Assembly: GCA_021731205.1 (NCBI GenBank)
Contig: JAKFXV010000196.1
Span: 1 to 15,108 of the forward strand
Length of the DNA: 15,108 nucleotides
Direction of reading: 5' to 3'
DNA from: Nocardioides sp.
Lineage (GTDB): Bacteria; Actinomycetota; Actinomycetes; Propionibacteriales; Nocardioidaceae
A program made the position numbers and the translations under genes. Position 1 is the first letter of the stretch; each line of letters starts with the position of its first letter. Below the pieces are notes generated by a model. That model saw only the letters and a program-made list of their open reading frames with translations. It searched no databases and was not told the origin of the DNA. Below, piece after piece: positions 1 through 10,728 of the stretch.

Positions 1-38
1 CGACGCTAGCAGCGGCCGCGCCGGGGCCATCGGCTGGC

Positions 39-794
39 ATGCTGGGTGTCATGCGACGAGCTGCGGCGGCACTGTTGTCGTCCCTGCTGCTGGCCGGTTG
101 CGGGGCGGCGCCGGAGCAGATCCAGTCGAGCGGCATCGACGAACTGGTCATTCCGCTGGATCGTCCGCGTGCCGACGATTTCGTCGACGAGATCGACAAT
201 CCCTTCCTGCCGCTGACCCCCGGCAACGCGTGGGTCTATACGTCCTCGGCTCCCCCAACGGGTGCCGGCGTCGAGCTGCTGGCCACCGTGACGGTCTCCG
301 ATGAGACTGCGGTGATCGAAGGGATCAACACCACGCTGGTGCGTGAGTCGGTGGGATCTCGCAACGGCGACCGGGTCGGTCGGGTCTTCGCGAAGGTGGA
401 GCGGTGGTTCGCCCAGGATCGCCGCGGCAACGTCTGGTTGTTCGGCGAGACCATCACGCCGTACGACGGCGGGTTCGTCATCGCACGGAGCTGGCGTGCG
501 GGCGTGAACGGAGCTCGCGCCGGGCTCGCGATGGCAGCGGTGCCGCGGGTCGGTGATGGTTACCTGCGCAGCGCCGCGCCCGGCGTCGTCGAGGAACGCG
601 TGAGGGTGCTCGGCCTGGAGGGGACCGCAGCGGTACCTTTCGGCGACTACACCGACCTCGTCGAGCTCGAGCTGGACTCGCAGTCTGAGCCGGCAGACAG
701 CCGAGTGGTGCGGTACGCCCGTGGTGTCGGCCCCGTGCAGACGGCGTACGCCGACGGACGGTCGCTGGGGCTGGTCTCGTTCACCACGTCGTGA
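39..794 (+). CDS. Putative secreted lipoprotein of unknown function
   Basis: This encodes a 251-residue protein with a short basic start, a hydrophobic stretch and a lipobox (L-A-G-C, Cys21), so it is probably exported and lipid-anchored to the outer face of the membrane. A second in-frame ATG at position 51 gives a more typical signal peptide (MRR then hydrophobic residues, Cys17) and may be the real start; neither start has a clear ribosome-binding site. The mature part contains motifs I associate with a widespread uncharacterised actinobacterial family: 'DNPFLPLTPG' near residues 53-62, 'WFAQDRRGNVWLFGE' around residues 123-137, a 'SW.AGV' element and a C-terminal 'ARGVGPVQT' element. The composition suggests a beta-rich domain. 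No catalytic residues are recognisable. It sits 44 bp upstream of icd on the same strand, but icd appears to have its own promoter, so co-function is not implied. Confidence 0.75.
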   Translation: MLGVMRRAAAALLSSLLLAGCGAAPEQIQSSGIDELVIPLDRPRADDFVDEIDNPFLPLTPGNAWVYTSSAPPTGAGVELLATVTVSDETAVIEGINTTLVRESVGSRNGDRVGRVFAKVERWFAQDRRGNVWLFGETITPYDGGFVIARSWRAGVNGARAGLAMAAVPRVGDGYLRSAAPGVVEERVRVLGLEGTAAVPFGDYTDLVELELDSQSEPADSRVVRYARGVGPVQTAYADGRSLGLVSFTTS

Positions 795-803
795 GGTGAG
801 GGT

Positions 804-832
804 TTGCCCTGGTCGGGTCGGACTACTACGGT
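804..832 (+). promoter_or_regulatory. Candidate leaderless promoter of icd
   Basis: A TTGCCC box at 804-809 (4 of 6 bases of TTGACA) is followed after exactly 17 bp by TACGGT at 827-832, which fits the actinobacterial TANNNT -10 pattern. Only six bases separate it from the GTG at 839, so transcription would begin at or next to the start codon. Leaderless transcripts are common in actinobacteria. No Shine-Dalgarno sequence precedes the GTG, which agrees. A CCTGG/CCAGG inverted repeat (808-812 and 833-837) flanks the -10 box. Prediction by eye only. Confidence 0.5.
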
Positions 833-838
833 CCAGGC

Positions 839-4148
<3,310 letters not shown>

Positions 4149-4157
4149 GCTCCGAAG

Positions 4158-4691
4158 GTGCCCACTATCGGCGTTGCTCTGGCCATCCCGGAGCCCTGGG
4201 CCACCCAACTTCAGGACTACCGCACGGCCATCGGCGACCTGACCGCCCAAGAGATACCGACCCACATCACGCTGGTGCCGCCACTGCCGGTCGAGCACGC
4301 AGCTCTCGGGGCGATCGAGGCGCACCTCGAGCAGGTGGCCAGGCAGGTGCAAGCCTTTCCGGTCCACCTTCGAGGCACCGGGTCGTTCCGGCCGGTGTCG
4401 CCGGTGATCTTCGTGGCGCTGGCCGAGGGCATCTCTGCCTGCGAGGCGCTCGCCGATGCCGTCCGCCAGGGACCGCTCGCCCACGACCTGGCGTTCCCGT
4501 ACCACCCGCACGTCACGGTCGCTCATCACCTCGACGACGCGCTCCTGGACCAAGCATTCGAGGAGCTCGCGAGCTTCGAGTGCGAGTTCTTGGTCTCGGG
4601 TTTCCATCTCTATTGCCACGAGCATGGAGCCGGTTGGAAGCCGACCAGGGGGTTCACGCTCGCTGCCCAAGCAGGAGTGGGCCAGCCATGA
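4158..4691 (+). CDS. 2H phosphoesterase, 2'-5' RNA ligase family
   Basis: This 177-residue protein has the two H-x-T/S-x motifs that define the 2H phosphoesterase superfamily: HITL at residues 36-39 and HVTV at residues 118-121, about 80 residues apart as expected. The four His/Thr side chains would line a central cleft that acts on cyclic phosphates or 2'-5' linkages in RNA or nucleotides. The family includes ThpR and LigT, whose true cellular substrates are uncertain, so I give no gene symbol. GTG at 4158 is chosen because the family begins a few residues before the first beta strand, here 'PTIGVALAIPEPW'. The gene lies 9 bp behind trpS, suggesting a tRNA- or RNA-related role. Family assignment is secure; substrate is not. 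Confidence 0.88.
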   Translation: MPTIGVALAIPEPWATQLQDYRTAIGDLTAQEIPTHITLVPPLPVEHAALGAIEAHLEQVARQVQAFPVHLRGTGSFRPVSPVIFVALAEGISACEALADAVRQGPLAHDLAFPYHPHVTVAHHLDDALLDQAFEELASFECEFLVSGFHLYCHEHGAGWKPTRGFTLAAQAGVGQP

Positions 4692-4813
4692 GCGCTGTGG
4701 GCCGCCGGGCGTGTGACAAATGTCGCGTCAGGGGGGTCTGGCTGTTCATTGCCGCCTCAACGCGCCAGAATTCGTGACTGGCTCTGGACGTGACCACACC
4801 ACGGAGGTAACAC
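4692..4813. other. Intergenic leader of the sdh operon
   Basis: No gene is visible in these 122 bp. Two small inverted repeats stand out: GACA-AA-TGTC at 4715-4724, and GCCAG-9 bp-CTGGC at 4764-4782. Either could be an operator or part of a hairpin in the sdhC leader. GTGACA at 4713-4718 resembles a -35 box, but no TANNNT lies at the right distance, so I do not mark a promoter. Confidence 0.5.
4803..4808 (+). promoter_or_regulatory. Strong ribosome-binding site of sdhC
   Basis: GGAGGT lies five bases before the ATG at 4814. It is the best Shine-Dalgarno match in the window and fixes the start of sdhC. It contrasts with the apparently leaderless starts of icd and mutA. Confidence 0.85.
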
Positions 4814-5623
4814 ATGGCGTCAACGGACGCGGGAGTGCACTCAGGAGTCAATGGCCCGACCCGGGCGTCGATCCCTGAGAAGACCCTGCGGACCGACCGT
4901 TGGTGGCTGGCACCGCTGGCGACCTTCGTCGTATTCGTGACGTTCATCATCTACTCCAGCTGGCGGGCGTTCTCGGGCGACGACTACTACGCCTCTCCCT
5001 ACCTGTCGCCGTTCTACTCGCCGTGTCTGACCGACTCGTGCGTCGAAGGCTCTTCCGACTTCGGCACACCGTTCAGCTGGTGGCAGCTGTCGCCAGCGCT
5101 GGTCATCTTGATCTTCCCGCTGGGCTTCCGGTTCACCTGTTACTACTACCGCAAGGCCTACTACCGGGCGTTCTGGCTTTCGCCGCCGGCCTGCGCGGTG
5201 GCCGAGCCGCACTCGTCGTACTCCGGGGAAGCGAAGTTCCCGCTGCTGCTGCAGAACATCCACCGCTACTTCTGGTACGCCGCCGTGGTCGTCGCTGTGG
5301 TCTTGACCTTCGATGCCGTCTTGGCGTTCCGCGACGAGCACCACGAGTGGGGCCACATGGGCCTGGGCACGGTGCTGATGTGGATCAACGTCATCTTGAT
5401 CTGGCTCTACACGCTCTCGTGCCACTCCTGCCGCAACATCGTCGGTGGCAGGCTGCGGCACTTCTCCAAGCACCCGGTTCGCTACAAGCTGTGGACCTGG
5501 GTCTCGCGGCTCAACCCCTATCACGCCAAGTTCGCTTGGTACTCCCTGTTCTCCGTCGCGTTGGTCGACCTCTACGTCTACCTGCTGGCGACGGGCGTCA
5601 TCACCGACCCGAGGTTCTTCTAG
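4814..5623 (+). CDS. sdhC: Succinate dehydrogenase membrane subunit, Sdh1/type F
   Basis: This 269-residue integral membrane protein should anchor SdhAB and pass electrons to quinone. Five hydrophobic segments can be seen, roughly at residues 31-50, 92-112, 152-172, 183-203 and 240-263. It does not resemble classic SdhC/SdhD or the cytochrome b558 type. It resembles the single-anchor subunit of mycobacterial Sdh1 (Rv0249c type), a recently defined type F complex II with a membrane-embedded Rieske-type [2Fe-2S] cluster bound by Cys and His. Candidate ligands here are C203, H204 and C206 in 'CHSC' at the end of segment 4, and His150, His176, His177 and His181; I cannot say which are used. C71 and C76 lie in the loop after segment 1. 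sdhA begins at the base after its stop codon. Confidence 0.88.
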   Translation: MASTDAGVHSGVNGPTRASIPEKTLRTDRWWLAPLATFVVFVTFIIYSSWRAFSGDDYYASPYLSPFYSPCLTDSCVEGSSDFGTPFSWWQLSPALVILIFPLGFRFTCYYYRKAYYRAFWLSPPACAVAEPHSSYSGEAKFPLLLQNIHRYFWYAAVVVAVVLTFDAVLAFRDEHHEWGHMGLGTVLMWINVILIWLYTLSCHSCRNIVGGRLRHFSKHPVRYKLWTWVSRLNPYHAKFAWYSLFSVALVDLYVYLLATGVITDPRFF

Positions 5624-7537
5624 ATGAGTCAGACCGACGACCGGCACCCGATGACCGGAAACCGGATGTCCAGCGACGAGGCCGCCGGAACTGCGCCGGA
5701 CCGTTTCGGGGGCATCGAGCAGCATTCCTACGACGTGATCGTGATCGGTGCCGGCGGTGCCGGGCTGCGGGCAGCGATCGCGGCGCACGACGCAGGCGCT
5801 CGGACCGCGGTCATCACCAAGTCGCTGCTCGGCAAGGCCCACACCGTGATGGCCGAAGGTGGCATCGCCGCGGCGATGGGCAACCGCTGGAAGGAGGACA
5901 ACTGGGAGGTCCACTTCCGCGACACCATGCGTGGCGGCAAGATGCTCAACAACTGGCGGATGGCGCAGTTGCACGCTCAGGAGGCACCCGAGCGGGTGCT
6001 CGAGCTTGAGGACTGGGGAGCACTGTTCGACCGGACCGAGGACGGCCTGATCTCCCAGCGCGACTTCGGCGGTCACCGCTACGCCCGGCTGGCCCACGTC
6101 GGTGACCGCACCGGCCTGGAGATGATCCGAACCCTGCAGCAACGCCTCGTCGAGCTCGGCATCGACGTCTTCATGGAGTGCACGATCACCGAGCTCTTCA
6201 AGACCCCGGCCACCGCGGAACCCAGCCGGATCTCCGGCGCCTTCGGCTACTGGCGCGAGACCGGCCGCTTCATCACCTTCGAGGCGCCGAGCGTGATCTT
6301 GGCGACCGGCGGGATCGGTAAGTCGTTCAAGGTGACCTCCAACTCATGGGAGTACACCGGAGACGGTCACGCTCTCGCCTTGCGGGCGGGGGCCTCGTTG
6401 CTCAACATGGAGTTCGTCCAGTTCCACCCCACGGGCATGGTCTGGCCACCCTCGGTCAAGGGGATTCTGGTCACGGAGTCGGTGCGCGGCGACGGCGGCA
6501 TCTTGAAGAACTCCGAGGGCAAGCGGTTCATGTTCGACTACATCCCGGAGTTCTTCAAGGCCGAGACGGCCGACACCGAGGCCGAGGCCGACCGGTGGTA
6601 CGACGACAAGATCAACAACCGGCGCCCGCCCGAGTTGCTGCCCCGTGACGAGGTCGCCCGGGCGATCAACTCCGAGATCAAGGCCGGCCGCGGCTCCGAG
6701 CACGGTGGCATCTACCTCGACATCGCATCACGTCGTACCCCGGAGTTCATCCGCAAGCGGCTGCCGTCGATGTACCACCAGTTCAAGGAGCTCGCGGACG
6801 TCGACATCACCGCGGAGCCGATGGAGATCGGGCCTACCTGCCACTACGTGATGGGCGGGGTCGAGGTCGACGCGGACACCCAGGCGTCGCCGGCCGTCCC
6901 GGGCCTGTACGCCGCAGGCGAGGTCTCCGGGGGGATGCACGGATCCAACCGGCTCGGCGGCAACTCGTTGTCCGACCTGTTGGTCTTCGGCAAGCGCGCC
7001 GGGGAGCACGCCGCGTCGTACGCCGCAGAGGTGGCGGACTCGCGCACTGGGCTCGACCCGGCCGAGGTCAAGGCGGCCGAGGCGTTCGCGCTCGCGCCGT
7101 TCGAGCTCGACGGGGGAGAGAACCCCTACACGATCCAGCACGACCTCCAGCTCAACATGAACGATCTGGTCGGCATCATCCGCGACGGCGCGGAGCTGCA
7201 GGCCGCGTTGGAAGGCATCGAGGGCTTCAAGGAGCGGGCCAAGCGCCTGTCGGTCGAGGGGCATCGGCAGTACAACCCCGGCTGGCACCTCGCGCTCGAT
7301 CTGCGCAACATGCTCATCGTCTCCGAATGCATCGCCAAGGCGGCTCTCGAGCGCGAGGAGTCGCGCGGCGGCCACACCCGCAACGACTTCCCGGGGCCGA
7401 ATCCCGAATGGGGAACGATCAACTTGGTGCTCACCATCAACGAGGCGGGCGACGGGGTCACCTTGACCCGCCAGCCGCTGCCCGTGATGCCCGAGGACCT
7501 CAAGACCCTGTTCGACACGACGGGAGCGGCGAAGTGA
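5624..7537 (+). CDS. sdhA: Succinate dehydrogenase flavoprotein subunit
   Basis: This 637-residue subunit oxidises succinate to fumarate on a covalently bound FAD at the inner face of the membrane. The dinucleotide fold 'VIVIGAGGAG' is at residues 38-47. His73 in 'KAHTVMAEGG' is the expected covalent FAD attachment site. Active-site residues by family alignment are His268 in 'FHPTGM', Arg288 in 'ESVRGDGG', His407 in 'CHYVMGGV' and Arg443 in 'SNRLGGNS'. The N-terminus carries about 35 residues before the Rossmann strand, a little long but typical of Sdh1-type proteins. The ATG directly follows the TAG of sdhC, with GAGG nine bases upstream, and the stop overlaps the sdhB start by four bases, so the three genes are translated as one operon. 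Confidence 0.97.
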   Translation: MSQTDDRHPMTGNRMSSDEAAGTAPDRFGGIEQHSYDVIVIGAGGAGLRAAIAAHDAGARTAVITKSLLGKAHTVMAEGGIAAAMGNRWKEDNWEVHFRDTMRGGKMLNNWRMAQLHAQEAPERVLELEDWGALFDRTEDGLISQRDFGGHRYARLAHVGDRTGLEMIRTLQQRLVELGIDVFMECTITELFKTPATAEPSRISGAFGYWRETGRFITFEAPSVILATGGIGKSFKVTSNSWEYTGDGHALALRAGASLLNMEFVQFHPTGMVWPPSVKGILVTESVRGDGGILKNSEGKRFMFDYIPEFFKAETADTEAEADRWYDDKINNRRPPELLPRDEVARAINSEIKAGRGSEHGGIYLDIASRRTPEFIRKRLPSMYHQFKELADVDITAEPMEIGPTCHYVMGGVEVDADTQASPAVPGLYAAGEVSGGMHGSNRLGGNSLSDLLVFGKRAGEHAASYAAEVADSRTGLDPAEVKAAEAFALAPFELDGGENPYTIQHDLQLNMNDLVGIIRDGAELQAALEGIEGFKERAKRLSVEGHRQYNPGWHLALDLRNMLIVSECIAKAALEREESRGGHTRNDFPGPNPEWGTINLVLTINEAGDGVTLTRQPLPVMPEDLKTLFDTTGAAK

Positions 7538-8310
7538 GCTATCGACTGAAGATGCGGCTGTGGCGCGGCGACCGGTCAGGCGGGGAGCTCAAGGACTATC
7601 AGGTCGAGGTGTCCGAGGGTGAGGTCGTCTTGGACGCGATTCACCGGGTGCAGGCCACCGAAGCCGGCGATCTGGCCGTGCGGTGGAACTGCAAGGCCGG
7701 CAAGTGCGGTTCCTGCAGCGCCGAGATCAACGGCAAGCCGCGGCTGATGTGCATGTGTCGGCTCTCCGACTTCGAGCCGGAGGAGACCATCACGGTCACG
7801 CCCATGCGGAGCTTCCCGGTGATCCGCGATCTGGTCACCGACGTCTCGTTCAACTACGAGAAGGCCAAGCAGCTGCCCTCGTTCAAGCCCGGCCCTCGTG
7901 ACGCCGACGGCAAGCGGCGGATGGCGCAGATCGACGTCGAGCGGGGCCAGGAGTTCCGCAAGTGCATCGAGTGCTTCCTGTGCCAGAACACCTGTCACGT
8001 GGTGCGCGACCACGAGGAGAACAAGCCGGCCTTCGCCGGGCCGCGGTTCTTCCTGCGGTACGCCGAGCTCGACATGCATCCGCTCGACACCCACGACCGG
8101 GTCGAGCTGGCCCAGGGTGCGGCGGGCCTCGGGATGTGCAACATCACCAAGTGCTGCACCGAGGTCTGCCCGGAGCACATCAAGATCACCGACAACGCGA
8201 TCATCCCGCTCAAGGAGCGGGTCGTGGACAAGAAGTACGACCCATTGATCTGGCTCGGTAACAAGATCGGCATCCGCAATAAGGACAACGACGGCCGCAC
8301 GACGGCCTGA
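7534..8310 (+). CDS. sdhB: Succinate dehydrogenase iron-sulfur subunit
   Basis: This 258-residue subunit relays electrons from FAD to the membrane subunit. I place the start at GTG 7534, which overlaps the sdhA stop as GTGA and has GGGAG seven bases upstream; the open frame extends further upstream to 7327, but that part is sdhA in another frame. The [2Fe-2S] ligands are C53, C58, C61 and C73 in a plant-ferredoxin-like domain. The second domain has C144, C147, C150, C154, and then C202, C207 or C208, and C212, enough for the [4Fe-4S] and [3Fe-4S] centres. The order sdhC-sdhA-sdhB matches the mycobacterial Sdh1 operon. Confidence 0.96.
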   Translation: MSYRLKMRLWRGDRSGGELKDYQVEVSEGEVVLDAIHRVQATEAGDLAVRWNCKAGKCGSCSAEINGKPRLMCMCRLSDFEPEETITVTPMRSFPVIRDLVTDVSFNYEKAKQLPSFKPGPRDADGKRRMAQIDVERGQEFRKCIECFLCQNTCHVVRDHEENKPAFAGPRFFLRYAELDMHPLDTHDRVELAQGAAGLGMCNITKCCTEVCPEHIKITDNAIIPLKERVVDKKYDPLIWLGNKIGIRNKDNDGRTTA

Positions 8311-8369
8311 CTGCTCCAACGCGCTCCGCGCGGCTCTGCACACGGGTGGACGGGTGGCAGGCTTACCCG
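8311..8369. other. Convergent gap between sdhB and the racemase gene
   Basis: The two flanking genes end tail to tail here. The gap holds a short CGCG-CTC-CGCG hairpin (8320-8330) and an exact 8-bp tandem repeat, ACGGGTGG twice (8342-8357). A further GGCCG/CGGCC hairpin (8293-8307) lies within the last codons of sdhB. None is followed by a T-run on either strand, so no intrinsic terminator is claimed. Confidence 0.5.
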
Positions 8370-9494
8370 CTAGGTCCGTCTGCGTGTAGGTGCGCCTGCA
8401 TCCGTCCTTGGCTGCGCTAGCCCAGTGGTCTCGACAGCGACGTACGGTGAGGTCATGGCCCGCAGCAGGCCTGCGTACCCTAGCCCAAATCGTAGTTCGG
8501 ATCCCGGCGCTAGCCGCGCCGGCGTCTCGAGCACGAGGTGGTCGCTGCTGGCGCCAAGCACGGTGATTCCGGGCGATGGGGTGAGCCCCGCGAGTTCGAC
8601 GTCTTGGCGCCCAAGGCTCACGATCGTCTGCACGATCTGGCCCCGATCGCCCACTGTGGGCACGCTACCGAAGCTGTCGAATCCACGCGTCCCCCAGGGC
8701 ATGCTCGGCTTCTCAAGCGACTCGATCACTGAGCCCACCAGAGTGAACGCGTCGGTGTGCAGGCCGTCGATCGGTGCGCCGCGCACAGGGTCGGTCCCCA
8801 GCAGGATGGCCTCGCCGATCCGGAGGTCGGTGACCGGCGACGGCGTGGGTTCGCGGCGATCCGCGTCGAGCGCCCAGGTCAGATTCGCGGAGTTTCCTCC
8901 GGAGATCAGTGGCAACGCCAGGCCGAGCTCAACTCTGACCAACTGCGCCAGGACCGCCAGTTCGGCCATTTGGTTCGGCCCGGGTTCGACGCCGTTGCGG
9001 CAGGCCAGGTTCGTGCCCAAGCCGACCAGCCGTACGCCGGGGAGGGTCGCCGCGAACCGAGCCAGTGGCAGGAGATCGGCAGCCAGCACGCCTTCTCGTA
9101 GGTCACCGAGTTCGACCATCACAACGACGTCGTGCACCAGACCGCATTGACGGGACGCGGTTGACAACGCGGCAACAACGCTGGGTTCACTCACCAGACT
9201 GATAGAAGCAATTGTCACCGCTCGATCGGCCTCGTCGGGAGTGGGAGAGCGGATCAGCATCATCGGTGTCTGGATGCCGGCCGACCGCAGACGGGCCAGG
9301 TTCGCCACCCGAGAGTCACCAAGCCGCGTGACGCCGCCGAGCAGCATCGCCGCTGCGACCGAGGGCAGACCCAACACCGCCTTGGTCACTCCAGTGACGT
9401 CGATCCTCAGTGGCGCCAGACGTTCCACGAGGCACCGCGCATTGTCCGCGATCTTCCCTAGGTCGATCTCAATGCGCGGGCTCGGAGAACTCAC
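8370..9494 (-). CDS. PLP-dependent amino-acid racemase, ornithine/alanine racemase family
   Basis: This 374-residue protein is a fold-type III PLP enzyme. K38 in 'GVTKAVLG' is the likely Schiff-base lysine. Other blocks match what I recall of the ornithine racemase group: 'LGDSRVANL' (59-66), 'GLGTNLAC' (158-165), 'SGGNSANL' (198-205, cofactor phosphate site), 'RIGEAILLG' (225-233), 'VLGASSDHLVLE' (312-323) and 'AMTSPYV' (346-352). It should interconvert L and D forms of an amino acid in the cytosol. The substrate cannot be read from sequence; ornithine, alanine or glutamate are possible. It starts with GTG overlapping the stop of the DUF1611 gene (GTGA), so the two are translationally coupled and probably act in one pathway. 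The last ~20 residues look like an unconserved tail. Confidence 0.85.
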   Translation of the reverse strand: MSSPSPRIEIDLGKIADNARCLVERLAPLRIDVTGVTKAVLGLPSVAAAMLLGGVTRLGDSRVANLARLRSAGIQTPMMLIRSPTPDEADRAVTIASISLVSEPSVVAALSTASRQCGLVHDVVVMVELGDLREGVLAADLLPLARFAATLPGVRLVGLGTNLACRNGVEPGPNQMAELAVLAQLVRVELGLALPLISGGNSANLTWALDADRREPTPSPVTDLRIGEAILLGTDPVRGAPIDGLHTDAFTLVGSVIESLEKPSMPWGTRGFDSFGSVPTVGDRGQIVQTIVSLGRQDVELAGLTPSPGITVLGASSDHLVLETPARLAPGSELRFGLGYAGLLRAMTSPYVAVETTGLAQPRTDAGAPTRRRT

Positions 9495-10636
9495 GCGACG
9501 ACGCGGTGGGCCGGCTTGAGTAGCTCGGGAAAGGCGCCGGTCACCATTTCGACGAGTTCACGGGGTTCGCGCCACAGGGGATCCGTAGCGGGCAGGCCCA
9601 GCGTCTGGGCATGCTCCGCCTGGGATGCGCTGACCTCGGCGTCACTCATGTTCTCGTGGTTGATCGTGATGCCGATCACCCGGGTCTTGCCGAACTGTTC
9701 GATCAGATCGCGCTCACTCTCGGCCGATGGCATCGCCACCGTCGGGTAGTCGCTGAGCATCACCCGGGCGGGTGCGTGCTGCAAGATGACCGCGTGCGGG
9801 CGGCTGGCCCGCAGCACGACCGTTGAACTCAGGTACGCCGGATGGCTGAGCGCGCCTTGACCTTCAATGACGATCACTGCCGGGTGCTCGCCCTGCCAGG
9901 CCTTGACCACGGCGCCTTCTAGCTCTCCAACGCCGAACTGGGCAGGGATGGCGTCCAATGCGACGCCATATGCCGCTCCCTGCATGAGACCGGTTTGTCC
10001 CGTGCCGACCATCACCGCGTGGATGCCGGCATCGTTGAGGCTCTTGGTGAGGATGGTGGCGGTGGTGCGCTTGCCGATCGCGCCGTCGGTGCCGAGCACG
10101 GCGATCCGCACGCAATCCACCGAGTCGATGGCGCCGTCGAACATGCGCAGATCCTTGGTCGGCCGCGGCCGGCGTACGTCGAGCAGCGTGACGTTGCGGC
10201 TCTGGGCTGCAGCCGAGATCTCTGGGTCGTCATTGAGGAACTCGTGCAGTCCGGACACGATGTCGAGCCCGGCCAGCACCGCCTCGAGCACTGCTGCACG
10301 TTCGGAGCGCGACATCAACCCGGACAGGGGCGCCAAGCCGAAAATGAACAGCTGCGGGATGGTCCCGGTCGCCTGGATGACCTGAGCAAGTGAGCCGACG
10401 ATCGGGATGCCTGCGTCCGCGCCGTCGAGGACCTGCCCCGCGTCCTTGCCGGCGTGAGCGCTGTCGATTACGGCGACGATGCGGTAGCGCTCGCTACTTC
10501 GCACCAGCCCGTTTGCGGTCTTCCCGTCGATACCGGCGAAGTTGCCCTCGCAGTAGACGACGGCGGAGGGGCGTACGTCTGGTGTGGTGTTCCTGACGCG
10601 CGGGGTGGCGTGTGGTGCTGGGCCGTTGATCGGCAT
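9491..10636 (-). CDS. DUF1611 family P-loop protein, DgcN-like
   Basis: This 381-residue protein has a Rossmann-like N-terminal part (about residues 24-165) and a C-terminal P-loop domain with Walker A 'GTDGAIGKRT' (182-191) and an acidic 'IEGQGALSHPAY' block (257-268) resembling the Mg-binding region of related NTPases. This is the DUF1611 architecture. Family members named DgcN are reported to act on D-glutamate as N-acyltransferases in a catabolic pathway, usually beside an enolase-superfamily epimerase, DgcA; I state this from memory. Here the partner is a PLP racemase instead. The ATG at 10636 has AAAGGA (minus strand of 10647-10652) ten bases upstream. It lies 92 bp downstream of the glycosyltransferase gene. 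The exact reaction is unknown. Confidence 0.85.
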   Translation of the reverse strand: MPINGPAPHATPRVRNTTPDVRPSAVVYCEGNFAGIDGKTANGLVRSSERYRIVAVIDSAHAGKDAGQVLDGADAGIPIVGSLAQVIQATGTIPQLFIFGLAPLSGLMSRSERAAVLEAVLAGLDIVSGLHEFLNDDPEISAAAQSRNVTLLDVRRPRPTKDLRMFDGAIDSVDCVRIAVLGTDGAIGKRTTATILTKSLNDAGIHAVMVGTGQTGLMQGAAYGVALDAIPAQFGVGELEGAVVKAWQGEHPAVIVIEGQGALSHPAYLSSTVVLRASRPHAVILQHAPARVMLSDYPTVAMPSAESERDLIEQFGKTRVIGITINHENMSDAEVSASQAEHAQTLGLPATDPLWREPRELVEMVTGAFPELLKPAHRVVA

Positions 10637-10728
10637 GCCGAATTAGTCCTTTGAGTTGAGCTCAGAGGAGGCGACGGCTTTCGGGTCGGCCCGGCGAGGG
10701 TGCGGCCGATATCAACAAGAGGTCCCCA
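10637..10728. other. Gap between GT-like gene and DUF1611 gene
   Basis: This 92-bp minus-strand spacer carries the AAAGGA ribosome-binding site for the DUF1611 gene (10647-10652), an 8-bp palindrome TGAGCTCA (10657-10664) and a GATATC palindrome. It could hold a promoter for the DUF1611-racemase pair, but I see no clear -35/-10 pair. Confidence 0.4.

Noticed and set aside
4715-4724. Regulator-specific operator name for GACAAATGTC
   Set aside because: The half-sites are only four bases long and I cannot tie them to a known regulator.
4841-6142. A 433-codon minus-strand open frame opposite sdhC and sdhA
   Set aside because: Low-complexity shadow translation spanning two well-supported genes.
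7327-7533. Upstream extension of sdhB by 69 codons
   Set aside because: This is the alternate frame of sdhA; the GTG at 7534 with a GGGAG site fits sdhB length and start.
8293-8330. Hairpins at the end of sdhB as an intrinsic terminator
   Set aside because: The stems are only 4-5 bp and no T-run follows on either strand.
9867-10385. Plus-strand open frame of 172 codons opposite the DUF1611 gene
   Set aside because: Shadow of a gene with clear Walker A and family motifs on the other strand.
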